NCBI RefSeq assembly: GCF_003671495.1
Contig: NZ_RCHN01000015.1
Coordinates: forward strand, 248,001 to 312,000
Reading direction: 5' to 3'
Length of the DNA stretch: 64,000 nt
DNA from: Ketobacter sp.
GTDB lineage: Bacteria > Pseudomonadota > Gammaproteobacteria > Pseudomonadales > Ketobacteraceae
Below the pieces are notes generated by a model. It saw only the letters and a program-made list of their open reading frames with translations. It ran no database searches and was not told the DNA's origin. Each line of letters begins with the position of its first letter. The stretch's first letter is position 1. Shown piece by piece: positions 51,238 through 60,208 of the stretch. The position numbers and the translations under genes were made by a program.

Positions 51238-52159
51238 GGTGCTGTACTCCTTTGATCCGGTGTTGCTCATCGATCACATACAGGCTGTCCGCCCGCTGGG
51301 GCATCTCCGCCAGCATCACCCGGGTGAGCCGCTCGTAGTGCATGATGAAGCGCTTGATCTGCTGCGGAGACATGATTCCGGCGGCAGAAGCACCATTTTG
51401 GTGCATGGCCGTTTTCTCTGCAAGCTTCTGCTCCTGGAGAGTGCGCCACTCCAGAATGCACTCCATGGACGGTGCTTTCAGCATCACCAGATAGTCCAGG
51501 CGCCCGAATAATCGTTGGTAGGGTTCGGCCAACTGCTGATTCACAAAGCGCCGCCAGTGGCCGTCGGGGTCTTCCTGGGCCTCCAGGGTGTTCACAGGGG
51601 TCTGCAGCTGTTGCGGATCGGCTTCCGGCAGCGCCGCCACGCACCAGCCTTCCAGCAGAATAATGCTGACGGAGCCACGGTGCAGAGGCCAATCCGCCAT
51701 GGGCGCGCGATCATCCCGGGCCTTGTCGAAGGCGGGGATGGGCACTACATTGTCCGGCCCCGCCGCCAGCAACTCGTCGATGACCCGGTTGCCTAGCGCC
51801 ACATCATGAGTGCCCGGCACGCCCCGGGTGAGCAGTAACGGGTGAATGGCTTTGGCGTTGGCCTCCCGCTCGGCGCGGGTGAGGTAGATGTCGTCTAATG
51901 AGAAACGGGCGCAGGGGCAATCCAGGTGCTGGTTCAGCAGGGTTTCCAGAAACAGGGCCAGGGTGGACTTGCCGGTGCCCTGGGCGCCATTGACCCCGAT
52001 GATGACAGGTCGGCCCCGGGCGTGCTGCAGATCCCGCAGGCGCAGGGCGAGGGGATAGAAATAATCGGCGACGGTGGTTAGAAAATCGTCGGGCAGATGC
52101 TCTTGCCGGATCAATGCCTCGGCGGTGGACTGGATGGCATCCCAGAGTTCATCTGACAT
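51230..52159 (-). CDS. P-loop kinase, probable D-glycerate 3-kinase
   Basis: 309 residues with Walker A GVNGAQGTGKST near residue 54, followed by FSLDDIYLTRAEREA and a later VSIILLEGWCVA strand, the layout of plant/fungal-type glycerate kinases related to uridine kinase. It would turn D-glycerate, released by the phosphorylase encoded downstream, into 3-phosphoglycerate, the GpgS acceptor. It is the first gene of the operon, with a GAGGGGGAG ribosome site. Confidence 0.85.
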   Translation of the reverse strand: MSDELWDAIQSTAEALIRQEHLPDDFLTTVADYFYPLALRLRDLQHARGRPVIIGVNGAQGTGKSTLALFLETLLNQHLDCPCARFSLDDIYLTRAEREANAKAIHPLLLTRGVPGTHDVALGNRVIDELLAAGPDNVVPIPAFDKARDDRAPMADWPLHRGSVSIILLEGWCVAALPEADPQQLQTPVNTLEAQEDPDGHWRRFVNQQLAEPYQRLFGRLDYLVMLKAPSMECILEWRTLQEQKLAEKTAMHQNGASAAGIMSPQQIKRFIMHYERLTRVMLAEMPQRADSLYVIDEQHRIKGVQHRD

Positions 52160-52248
52160 GTCTCCCCCTCATTCTTTCGCTTGCTTTACAAGTAGATAGT
52201 ATGAGGTTATTCACGATCCATACCAAGTATGGCCCTGTATGGGTCGAA

Positions 52249-53457
52249 TCAGCGGGAGGCGTAGTCGTATTTGTTCAACAGGGGGTTGGCATACATTTCA
52301 AGAATGTAGCGCTGCACCTGGGCCGGGTAGTGACCCAGTCGAGCGGAAAACTCGGCCGCCTGCCGGGCCAGCTCCTGGGAATCCAGGCCGGCGACGGATT
52401 CCCGTGCCTGTTGCGCCACCGCCTGCAGTTTGGCAATGGAATCGTCCTTCAGTGATTGCATGGCTTTGCCCAGGCTGAGCAGATGTTCGATGGCCAGCAG
52501 GCTGGGTGGGAACAGGCGGTAGTTCTGGATAATCTGGGCGTCCAGTGCATGGGCCACCTGGGCCGCATCCTGGAATTCACCGTGCAGGGGTTCGCCGATC
52601 TGGATATGCACCCGGCCTTTGGGCAGCGCGATGCCGCGCATGATGCTCTCCACGTCTTCCCCTTCCTGTTTCACATAGTCGGCGGCGGCACGGGCCTGCA
52701 GCTCCGCCGCTTTCAAACCGTCACAGGGGTCGTACTCATAAGAAATGGACACCGGCACCAGGTTCAACTTGTTGATGGCATCGCCGAATCCCACCCCCAG
52801 CTTTTTCTGCCAGATGTGCAGCATTTTGATGATGGCAGGGTCCGTGATGTCGAACCCGTCCTTGGCGCGCCCCTCACGTTGCGCGATCCACACGGAACGG
52901 CCTTCGGCATTGGCCTGGCTGATGTAATGGGACAGTTCGGTCAGGGCCTGGTATTTGGCCTTGACGCCGCTCACCGAGCGATTCACCACAAAGCTCTTGT
53001 TCAGCCGCAACAGATCGGACACCAGCGGGTTGCTCAACAGGTTATCGCCAATGGCGATTTCGGCGGTATCCAGGTCCGCCTGCAACAGGGCATAGTTCAA
53101 CAGCGCTGAATCCAGGGTAATATCCCGGTGGTTGCTGATGAACACATAAGGCACGCCTTTCTGCAGGTGTTGCTGACCGTCGAAGGTGAATTCGGTCATG
53201 CTCTTGTCGATGGTGCTTTCCACAAAACTGCGCATGCGCACCTGAAAGTCCGCCACGGTCTGGATATCCCGCAGGTTTTTGTGCACGCGATGCCGCATAT
53301 ACCGCGCCAGGGGCTTTTCCAGGTAACGGGGCACCAGGGGAAACTGCACGTGAATCATGGCGTGAACCAGTTCATCGGATTGCAGCAGGCGTTCTATAAC
53401 GCCCGGGACTTCGTGATCCTGATAGGGTCGGATGGCTTCAAACTGCTGAGTGGACAT
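52249..53457 (-). CDS. Glycerol-phosphate acyltransferase family protein (PlsB/PlsC-like)
   Basis: 402 residues. The acyltransferase block has FISNHRDITLDSALLN, i.e. the catalytic NHxxxxD motif. SVWIAQREGRAKDG resembles the conserved glycine-block acceptor site, and LVPVSISYEYDP the block IV region. The N-terminal 90 residues are helical with no membrane segment. It probably acylates lysophosphatidate or a related acceptor. It is divergent from the wax ester synthase/DGAT gene (264-bp spacer), a pairing that fits neutral lipid synthesis. Confidence 0.85.
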   Translation of the reverse strand: MSTQQFEAIRPYQDHEVPGVIERLLQSDELVHAMIHVQFPLVPRYLEKPLARYMRHRVHKNLRDIQTVADFQVRMRSFVESTIDKSMTEFTFDGQQHLQKGVPYVFISNHRDITLDSALLNYALLQADLDTAEIAIGDNLLSNPLVSDLLRLNKSFVVNRSVSGVKAKYQALTELSHYISQANAEGRSVWIAQREGRAKDGFDITDPAIIKMLHIWQKKLGVGFGDAINKLNLVPVSISYEYDPCDGLKAAELQARAAADYVKQEGEDVESIMRGIALPKGRVHIQIGEPLHGEFQDAAQVAHALDAQIIQNYRLFPPSLLAIEHLLSLGKAMQSLKDDSIAKLQAVAQQARESVAGLDSQELARQAAEFSARLGHYPAQVQRYILEMYANPLLNKYDYASR

Positions 53458-53721
53458 TGCTGAATGGTACTTACCTCTGTATGACGGCTCAAGTGTAACC
53501 GCCTTTGTGGAGATTGCGCAGTATCAACCGGCCAGGGGGGGATACTTTTCGCTACAAAATGTGTCGACAGATCAATAATAGCAATAACAAGCGGCTCTAT
53601 CCGGCCAACTGCGAATAAAATTTGCGTAATTGCGCCCGGCGGCTTGAAAACATGATAAGAATCAGTGTCAATAGCCCGGATTTGATTTGTAATACGACAA
53701 TAATGATAAGGAATACATGGC

Positions 53722-55098
53722 ATGACCCCACTGAGCCCGGCAGACCAACTTTTCCTGTGGCTTGAGAAACGCCAGCAACCCATGCACGTGGCCGGGTTGA
53801 TGCTGTTCTCCTTCCCTGAAGGTGCCGGCCCGAAATACGTAACGGAACTGGCCGAATCCCTGCGCGCCTACCAGCACCCGGAAGGCCGCTATGGCCAGAA
53901 GCTGACCCGCAAGCTGGGACAGTACTACTGGGAGGAGGACGATCACTTCGACCTGGAACACCATTTCCGCCACGAGGCCCTGCCCAAGCCCGGCCGCATC
54001 CGGGAACTGTTGGCCCATGTATCGGCGGAACACAGTAACCTGATGGACCGGGAGCGCCCGCTGTGGGAATTCCACCTGATCGAAGGGGTGCGCGGTCGTC
54101 GCTTTGCCGTGTATTCCAAGGTGCATCACAGCATGATGGATGGCATTGCCGCCATGAAAACCTGCGTGCGGTCACTGTCGTATGACCCGACCGAAATGCA
54201 CCGCCCCCCGATCTGGGCGATACCGCCGAAAAAACGCAGCAGCAACCCCATCAACCCGCAAGAACTGGTAAGTGGTTTTGGTGAGCTGTTCGGGGATGCC
54301 AGCAAACAACTGGGCACCCTGCCCAAGGTGGCCGGGGAAATCACCAAGCTGTTTCGCGGAGCGCGCAAAGATCCGGCCCATGTTTCCATTTTCCAGGCCC
54401 CCAATTGCTTGCTCAACGAACGCATCACCGGGTCGCGACGCTTTGCCGCCCAATCCTATCCCATGGAGCGCATCCATCGTATCGCCAAGGCCTTCAAGGG
54501 CACCATGAATGATGTGGTACTGGCCATGTGCGGCAGCGCCCTGCGGGATTACCTGATCATGCAGCATGCCCTGCCGGACAAGCCGCTGGTGGCCATGGTA
54601 CCGGTGTCGATCCGCAACGACGACAGTGACAGCGGCAACCAGATAGCCATGATCCTGGTGAACCTGGGCACGCACATCGCTGACCCGGCCCTGCGCATGG
54701 AAACCATTCAAGCCTCCGTCAATGAGTCAAAAGAACGCTACAAGAGCATGACGCCGGAGGAAACCCTGAACTACACCGCGCTGACCATGGCGCCGGCCGG
54801 GTTCAACATGCTCACCGGGCTGATTTCCAACTGGCAGCCGTTCAACGTAATCATCTCCAACGTGCCGGGCCCGAAAAAAACCATGTACTGGAACGGGGCC
54901 AAACTGGAAGGCATGTATCCGGTGTCCATTCCCCTGGATCGGATCGCGCTCAACATCACCCTGCTGAGTTATGAGAACCAACTGGAGTTCGGCTTGACCG
55001 CCTGCCGTCGCACCCTGCCCTCCATGCAGCGACTGCTGGACTTCATTGAGAACGGCATCCACGAACTGGAAGTGGCCGCCGACATTCATGGCAAGTGA
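53722..55098 (+). CDS. Wax ester synthase / diacylglycerol acyltransferase (WS/DGAT)
   Basis: 458 residues of the bacterial WS/DGAT family. It has the N-terminal PLSPADQLFLWLE, the catalytic HHSMMDG at 135-141, and C-terminal family motifs NVIISNVPGPKKTMYWNGA and LNITLLSYENQLEFGLTACR (each a continuous block). It makes wax esters or triacylglycerols as storage lipid from acyl-CoA. The ATG has AAGGA 9 nt upstream. The yaeQ gene follows 12 bp later, probably in the same transcript. Confidence 0.96.
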   Translation: MTPLSPADQLFLWLEKRQQPMHVAGLMLFSFPEGAGPKYVTELAESLRAYQHPEGRYGQKLTRKLGQYYWEEDDHFDLEHHFRHEALPKPGRIRELLAHVSAEHSNLMDRERPLWEFHLIEGVRGRRFAVYSKVHHSMMDGIAAMKTCVRSLSYDPTEMHRPPIWAIPPKKRSSNPINPQELVSGFGELFGDASKQLGTLPKVAGEITKLFRGARKDPAHVSIFQAPNCLLNERITGSRRFAAQSYPMERIHRIAKAFKGTMNDVVLAMCGSALRDYLIMQHALPDKPLVAMVPVSIRNDDSDSGNQIAMILVNLGTHIADPALRMETIQASVNESKERYKSMTPEETLNYTALTMAPAGFNMLTGLISNWQPFNVIISNVPGPKKTMYWNGAKLEGMYPVSIPLDRIALNITLLSYENQLEFGLTACRRTLPSMQRLLDFIENGIHELEVAADIHGK

Positions 55099-55110
55099 CC
55101 CGGGTGCATC

Positions 55111-55644
55111 ATGGCGCTGAAAGCCACTGTTTATAAAGCGGAACTGCAGGTGTCGGACATGGACCGGCACTACTACCAGTCCCACGCTCTCACCCTGGCG
55201 CTGCACCCTTCCGAAACCGAGGAACGGATGATGATCCGCGTGCTGGCGTTCGCCCTGAATGCCAGTGAGGATCTGATGTTCGGGAGAGGTTTGAGCACCG
55301 AGGAAGACGCCGCCCTGTGGCGCAAAGACTTGACGGATCACATTCAGTTGTGGATCGATGTGGGGTTACCGGATGAGCGGCGCATCAAGAAAGCCAGCCA
55401 TCGGGCTGACCGGGTGCAGATCTACAGCTACGGCGAACGTACCGCACCCATCTGGTGGGAACAGAACCGCAAAAAAATCCGAACGTTCAACAATGTGCAG
55501 GTGCACTACGTTACGCCCACCACCTGCAACGAACTGGTGACACTGTGCGACCGCACCATGCACCTGCATTGCACGATTCAGGACGGCGATATCACCTTAG
55601 GCAACGACCACAGCAGCGTTACGGTGCAACTGGAACCCTGGTAG
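55111..55644 (+). CDS. yaeQ: YaeQ family protein
   Basis: 177 residues, full length for YaeQ. Conserved stretches are ALKATVYKAELQVSDMDRHYY, LTLALHPSETEERMM and LTDHIQLWIDVGLPDERRIK, and a C-terminal VQLEPW. YaeQ has a PD-(D/E)XK-like fold of uncertain function, historically linked to RfaH-independent haemolysin expression. It lies 12 bp after the WS/DGAT gene. Its 3' end overlaps the convergent NTF2-like gene by 26 bp. Confidence 0.95.
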   Translation: MALKATVYKAELQVSDMDRHYYQSHALTLALHPSETEERMMIRVLAFALNASEDLMFGRGLSTEEDAALWRKDLTDHIQLWIDVGLPDERRIKKASHRADRVQIYSYGERTAPIWWEQNRKKIRTFNNVQVHYVTPTTCNELVTLCDRTMHLHCTIQDGDITLGNDHSSVTVQLEPW

Positions 55645-56071
55645 CCGGCGCGGCTTCATTCCAGCCCAGCGCCAACCGTTCCGGGTAGAAAAAGAAGTCC
55701 TGCACTTCCACCACTTTGCGCCCGCGGATTTTGATCAGGTTGGTTCCCGTGTTCTCCACGGCGCGCCCCTCCCTGTTGGTCAGAGCCACATCCCAATAGG
55801 CGATGACATTATTGTTGCCCGCCAGGTCAAACAGGTTCTCCACGCAGACGTGTTTCAACTGAAACTGAATGCGGGGAAAGCGCTCGAAAAAGCCGGCGAA
55901 CCAGCACTGGATGGCATCCCGCCCGGTGAAGGTGCCACTCACTGACAACTGCCCCGGATACTGAAACACCGCCTGCGCATGCCAGCCGGATAAAAAACCC
56001 TCCAGGTTCTTTTGATTGAGTTGGGAAAACGCCTGCTTGACCTGATGCCGTGCCACCAATGAACCGATCAT
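55619..56071 (-). CDS. NTF2-like (SnoaL/nuclear transport factor 2) protein
   Basis: 150 residues with a cone-shaped NTF2-like fold pattern: VKQAFSQLNQKNLEGFLSGW, AVFQYPG, FTGRDAIQCWFAGFFERFP, and VIAYWDVALTNREGR. No catalytic residues are assignable. Its AGGAG ribosome site lies within the 3' end of the upstream Crp-like fragment and its ATG overlaps that fragment's TGA (ATGA). Confidence 0.82.
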   Translation of the reverse strand: MIGSLVARHQVKQAFSQLNQKNLEGFLSGWHAQAVFQYPGQLSVSGTFTGRDAIQCWFAGFFERFPRIQFQLKHVCVENLFDLAGNNNVIAYWDVALTNREGRAVENTGTNLIKIRGRKVVEVQDFFFYPERLALGWNEAAPATRVPVAP

Positions 56072-56436
56072 GCTGATCTCCTTGCTGTGTAAGGGGAGGC
56101 CTGCGCCCGCAATGGGGACACCAGCGCCCCCACAAACTGGCCCTCGGTGACGAAGGATTTGTTGAATTCCCTGTCACCGGACTCCGTCATGTTGAACACC
56201 CGAATCAACCCCTGGTGGACAAAATACACCTCCAACGCCGTTTGACCCGGCCGGTACAGGACGTGCTCGGGAGGCAGGCGTTGCCAACGGCAGGCACGCA
56301 TGATCCGGCGTAACTCCTCTCGCCCCTGTGGTTCTTCTGTGCCGTGGGGTTCTTCCATAAAAGGCAAGCGCAGCCCCGATGCCAGCATGCGCAGCACTTC
56401 CTGCAGGTGATCCTGAGCGGCATCCATTCCCGTCAC
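56068..56436 (-). pseudogene. Truncated Crp/Fnr-like cyclic nucleotide-binding domain
   Basis: 122 residues matching only the first part of a Crp/Fnr sensor beta-roll: PEHVLYRPGQTALEVYFVHQGLIRVF, then GDREFNKSFVTEGQFVGAL (two adjoining segments). The frame stops just after ASPYTARR, where the phosphate-binding region would continue, and there is no dimer helix or DNA-binding domain. The last codons coincide with the ribosome site of the NTF2-like gene. I read it as a remnant left by deletion, though a functional minimal domain translationally coupled to the next gene cannot be excluded. Confidence 0.6.
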
Positions 56437-56457
56437 TGGCCATTCCCCCGCTGTGTC

Positions 56458-57741
56458 TCAGCGCAACAGTGGGGACTGCAGTACTTTCGATTTGGCGCCG
56501 ATCAGGGCTTCTGCCGCGCGCTCCAGGTCGTCCAGTGATACTGTGCGCTTTGCCATCAGCTCCCGGACCAGGTGGTCCAGGTTGTACTGATCATTGCTGG
56601 CGCTGCGGATTTCCTTGTCCAGCTTATCCATCAACACCACCGCCCGCGCCGTGATTTTGCCGGAGGAATTGGACTTGCGCAGGCTTTTCACCCCCTTGCC
56701 CCAGGCCCCCAGCTTGCGCACAATGCTGTCGCGGCGCTCCTGGGTCATGCCCCCGGCCCGATACAGCAACTCAAAGGAATAGAACTCCGCCAGGCCTTCT
56801 GCGATCCAGTCGTCATTGAATTGCCCGCTCTTGCTGCCACGAATCCGCGTCACCATATGGGTCAATTCGTGCAGCAGTGGGCTGGTGCCGTTTTCGCTGA
56901 CCATGGGTCGATCCGAATGCAGATAGAACGAGTTGGACGCGGACAGCCCGCCCCGCCACATGGGGTCCCCCATACCCACCACCAGCAACTTTTCCGGGGT
57001 GTTGTGGAAGGCTCGCTCCAGCTCCGGCCAGACAAAATTGAAAAACGTCAGCAGATCCATGCGATGCAGGTACCCCCCCTTGGGCGCACTGATGGCAATG
57101 GAGGTGGTGCCAACCGTATCGCGCCGGGTGCCCAGCTTGCCGGCGATCATCCAGCCAGTGGGCCGATCGAACTTACGTTCGGGGTTATCAATGCGGAACA
57201 CATTGTCACGGCGGCGGGGCCAGCCGGTTTCGATGCTTTTCCAATCCTGCGGCAGAATCACGGTCAATTGCGCCTCCGCATAGGCGCCGTCGTCAAACTC
57301 CGATTTGATGGCCGGGAACAGGTCATCCCCGCGAAAAATAGCCCAGTCCCAATTGATCATGGCATCGAATTCACCGGGATCGCGCTCATGGGGGATCTTC
57401 ACTCGCATGGACAAGCGGGCGTCCGTTGCCGGTGGTTCCCAACGCACCCGTGTCTCGGTGACCGACAGCTTGCCATTGGCCTGGATCGCGGAATAGCGAC
57501 CCGGCAGATTATCGAACTCCAGGTAGCGGAACAGCTTGCCTTTATCGATGGCAATGGTCACCGCGGCCTGTTCCGACTCCGGCAGCAGCTCCAGGGTATA
57601 GTCCAGCTTATAGGCCAGTTCGTCCGCGGCCTGTACGCTGCTCACCACCAACAGGCCAAGACACATCAGCAGCGGTGCTAACAGGCCTCGCACAGCACCA
57701 CTGTTTCGTTCAATCCACATCTGCAACATATTTAGAGCCAA
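56458..57741 (-). CDS. Exported gluzincin (M1/M61-like) metalloprotease
   Basis: 427 residues. An N-terminal signal sequence (hydrophobic 18-36, cleavage near VQA-AD) precedes a beta-rich domain (about 40-220) and a thermolysin-like domain. Zinc ligands are His291 and His295 in HELTHM, and Glu315 in WIAEGLAEFY, a gluzincin spacing. No PDZ domain follows, unlike classical M61. It is likely periplasmic or membrane-anchored. The gene is divergent from the HSL-type esterase gene and sits just upstream of the Crp-like remnant. Confidence 0.82.
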   Translation of the reverse strand: MALNMLQMWIERNSGAVRGLLAPLLMCLGLLVVSSVQAADELAYKLDYTLELLPESEQAAVTIAIDKGKLFRYLEFDNLPGRYSAIQANGKLSVTETRVRWEPPATDARLSMRVKIPHERDPGEFDAMINWDWAIFRGDDLFPAIKSEFDDGAYAEAQLTVILPQDWKSIETGWPRRRDNVFRIDNPERKFDRPTGWMIAGKLGTRRDTVGTTSIAISAPKGGYLHRMDLLTFFNFVWPELERAFHNTPEKLLVVGMGDPMWRGGLSASNSFYLHSDRPMVSENGTSPLLHELTHMVTRIRGSKSGQFNDDWIAEGLAEFYSFELLYRAGGMTQERRDSIVRKLGAWGKGVKSLRKSNSSGKITARAVVLMDKLDKEIRSASNDQYNLDHLVRELMAKRTVSLDDLERAAEALIGAKSKVLQSPLLR

Positions 57742-57868
57742 TCCAATTGAGGGCGTACCCGCAGTCTAACATTGTTAACGTAACGATCTCATGGAATCCC
57801 GCACGGGGGGTGGCCGAACAGACAAATATTGATACACTTCGTAGCCAAGACACCGAGACACCTGAGTT

Positions 57869-58918
57869 ATGACACTGATCGAAAAAGCCAAGTCCCACGC
57901 CCTGCGCACGTTGCTCCACCTGCCCCGCTTCGCCAAGCGCCGTTTGGTGGGGGAGCCGATCCGGGTGGACGGCCTGGAACTGGACCTGGACATGCAGTTG
58001 CTGGTGAAACTCTCCAATCTGGAACCACCGGTGCGGCCGTCCCGACACGATCCCCGCCAACTGCACGCCAGCCGCCGGGCCTTCAACGCCACCACCCGGG
58101 TGGTACAGGGCAAAGTCATCCCCATGAACACCCGGGACATGACCCTGGGTCGAAGCGCCCCCCACCTGCCGGGCCGCCTTTATACGCCAGAACAGGCCGA
58201 AGATCTGTTGTTGATTTATTTCCACGGCGGCGGCTGGGTGCACGGCAACCTGGATACCCACGACAATCTGTGTCGGCACCTGGCGCGGGTCACCCGGGCG
58301 CGGGTGCTCTCGGTGGAATACCAGAAGGCGCCGGAGAACCCCTGGCCCACCCCAGTGCTGGATGTCATGCGTGCTTACGAGGACATCGTGACCCGCTTTG
58401 CTGAACTGGGGCTGCAGCAGCCGGTGATCGCAGTGGCCGGGGACAGCGCCGGTGGCAAACTGGCGACAGTGCTGGCGCGCAAGCTCTCCACCCGCGAAGA
58501 CCTGCCAATCCCATCCGCTCAACTGCTGATTTATCCCTCCGCCGACAGTCCGCGGGAGGTGGGTTCCCGCCAGCTGTTCGCCGACGGGTTTCTGCTGACC
58601 GATGAAGGCATCCGCATTTACAAGGATTGCTACATTCCACCGGAGCAGGATCAGTGTCATCCGGATATTTCCCCACTGTACGCTGACGATCTACACGGCT
58701 CACCGGCGGCGGTTGTGGCCACCGCCGGCTTTGATCCGCTGCGGGATGAAGGGCGAGATTACGCAAAAAAACTGCAGGCTTCCGGGGTGGATGTGGAATG
58801 GATCGAATTCCCTGGCCTGGTGCATGGCTTCGCCAACATTCTCTGTTCCCAGTCCGCCTTGAATGCCGTGGAAACGATGGCCGGCGCGCTGCGCCAGAAA
58901 ATGCTGCAGCACGCCTGA
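57869..58918 (+). CDS. Alpha/beta hydrolase, hormone-sensitive-lipase (family IV) type
   Basis: 349 residues with the HSL signature HGGGW at 119-123 (oxyanion hole) and the nucleophile GDSAGG at 191-196 (Ser193). The acid Asp is in GFDPLRDEG and the base His in LVHGFAN. It is a cytoplasmic esterase/lipase without signal peptide, cleaving short- to medium-chain esters. It ends 12 bp from the convergent cydX. Confidence 0.93.
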   Translation: MTLIEKAKSHALRTLLHLPRFAKRRLVGEPIRVDGLELDLDMQLLVKLSNLEPPVRPSRHDPRQLHASRRAFNATTRVVQGKVIPMNTRDMTLGRSAPHLPGRLYTPEQAEDLLLIYFHGGGWVHGNLDTHDNLCRHLARVTRARVLSVEYQKAPENPWPTPVLDVMRAYEDIVTRFAELGLQQPVIAVAGDSAGGKLATVLARKLSTREDLPIPSAQLLIYPSADSPREVGSRQLFADGFLLTDEGIRIYKDCYIPPEQDQCHPDISPLYADDLHGSPAAVVATAGFDPLRDEGRDYAKKLQASGVDVEWIEFPGLVHGFANILCSQSALNAVETMAGALRQKMLQHA

Positions 58919-58930
58919 GGCAGCGCACCC

Positions 58931-59041
58931 CTAGTCGGGATCCGGCCGGTCCATGTCCTCGTTCACTTCCAACCACAGCACATTGATGATGCCGAAGGCA
59001 CAGGCCAGTAACACGCCCAGAATCCAGGTGAAGTACCACAT
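58931..59041 (-). CDS. cydX: Cytochrome bd oxidase small subunit CydX
   Basis: 36-residue single-helix subunit read directly from the DNA: MWYFTWILGVLLACAFGIIN, then VLWLEVNEDMDRPDPD. The pattern of Trp-rich start and the conserved Glu after the helix is the CydX/YbgT signature. A GAGGAG ribosome site lies 6 nt upstream, and the gene starts 24 bp after the cydB stop. CydX stabilises the haems of the bd oxidase. Confidence 0.95.
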   Translation of the reverse strand: MWYFTWILGVLLACAFGIINVLWLEVNEDMDRPDPD

Positions 59042-59065
59042 AATGCTCTCCTCACGTCCAGTTTT

Positions 59066-60208
59066 TTAATACAAAGAATGGCTGTGGGTACGGATATGCT
59101 GCTCGTCCAGCCGCCCCCACATTTTGTAGTAACTCCACAGGGTGTAACCCAGCACCAGGGGCACAAACACACAGGCCACCATCAGCATGATGTTGAGGGT
59201 GAGCGCGCTGGAAGTGGCATCCCACACCGTCAGACTGTGATTGGGCATGATGCTGGAGGGCATCACAAAGGGAAACAGGGAGACACCGGCAGTGGCAATA
59301 ATGCCCCCTACAGCCAGGCAACTGGTCAGGAACCCCCACCCCTCTTTCTGTTTGAGGCAGAACCAGGCGGTGGCAAAGGGCATCACCAGTCCCAGGATGG
59401 GAAACACCGTCAACCCGGGCCATTGTTCGTAGTTGGCGAGCCAGGCGCCCGCCTGCACGACGACGGTTTTACCCAGGGGATTGATGGCGCCGTTGGTGTC
59501 TGGCAGATCCACCACCACCAGGCCATTCATGCCCGACGCCACCCACACTCCGCAGGCACCAAACAGCAATGCCGTGAACACCGCCACCCGGGCGGCGGCG
59601 CGATTGGCACGCTGTCGCACCACGCCATCGGTTTTCAAACCGAGCCAGACCGCACCGTGCATCACCAGCATGCTTAAACTCAGGATGCCGGACATCAGGG
59701 GAAACACTGTGAGCAAACCCAACAGGTTGCCCTCGTAGGAAGGACGCATCAGCTCATCAAAGCGGAACGGCAAACCCAGGAACAGGTTCCCGAACGCCAC
59801 CCCGAAAATCAGCGGCGGAATCACCGAGCCTACAAACAGGGCCCAATCCCAGTTGTTGCGCCAGCGGGCCGAGTCCTGTTTGGAGCGGTAATCAAACCCC
59901 ACCGGACGCAGGAACAACGCCATCAGCGTGATGATCAGCGCGGCATACATCCCGGAAAAGGCACTGGCGTACACCAGGGGCCAGGCCGCGAACAGGGCCC
60001 CGCCCGCCGTGACAAACCACACCTGGTTGCCCTCCCAGTGGGGGCCTACGGTGTTGATGATGATGCGGCGCTGGTCATCGGTTTTCCCCAGCAACGGCAA
60101 CAGCGCACCCACCCCCATATCAAAACCGTCGGTCAGCGCAAAGCCGATCAACAGCACACCCACCAAGCCCCACCAGATCAGCTTCAGGGTTTCATAATCG
60201 GCAATCAT
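59066..60208 (-). CDS. cydB: Cytochrome bd ubiquinol oxidase subunit II
   Basis: 380 residues, about eight to nine membrane helices, normal length for CydB. Family landmarks are IWWGLVGVLLIGFALTDGFD, the GPHWEGNQVWFV loop and LGLPFRFDELMRPSYEGNL. It pairs with CydA to form the quinol oxidase that reduces oxygen at low tension. The start overlaps the cydA stop (ATGA), and cydX follows. Confidence 0.97.
   Translation of the reverse strand: MIADYETLKLIWWGLVGVLLIGFALTDGFDMGVGALLPLLGKTDDQRRIIINTVGPHWEGNQVWFVTAGGALFAAWPLVYASAFSGMYAALIITLMALFLRPVGFDYRSKQDSARWRNNWDWALFVGSVIPPLIFGVAFGNLFLGLPFRFDELMRPSYEGNLLGLLTVFPLMSGILSLSMLVMHGAVWLGLKTDGVVRQRANRAAARVAVFTALLFGACGVWVASGMNGLVVVDLPDTNGAINPLGKTVVVQAGAWLANYEQWPGLTVFPILGLVMPFATAWFCLKQKEGWGFLTSCLAVGGIIATAGVSLFPFVMPSSIMPNHSLTVWDATSSALTLNIMLMVACVFVPLVLGYTLWSYYKMWGRLDEQHIRTHSHSLY

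Noticed and set aside
51230..51270. ATG 51270 as start of the GPG phosphatase
   Set aside because: It lies deep in the kinase gene without a ribosome site, whereas GTG 51237 has AAAGGAG at 9 nt.
57710..58660. 316-codon minus-strand open frame over the esterase gene
   Set aside because: Opposite-strand shadow of a protein with complete HSL catalytic motifs.
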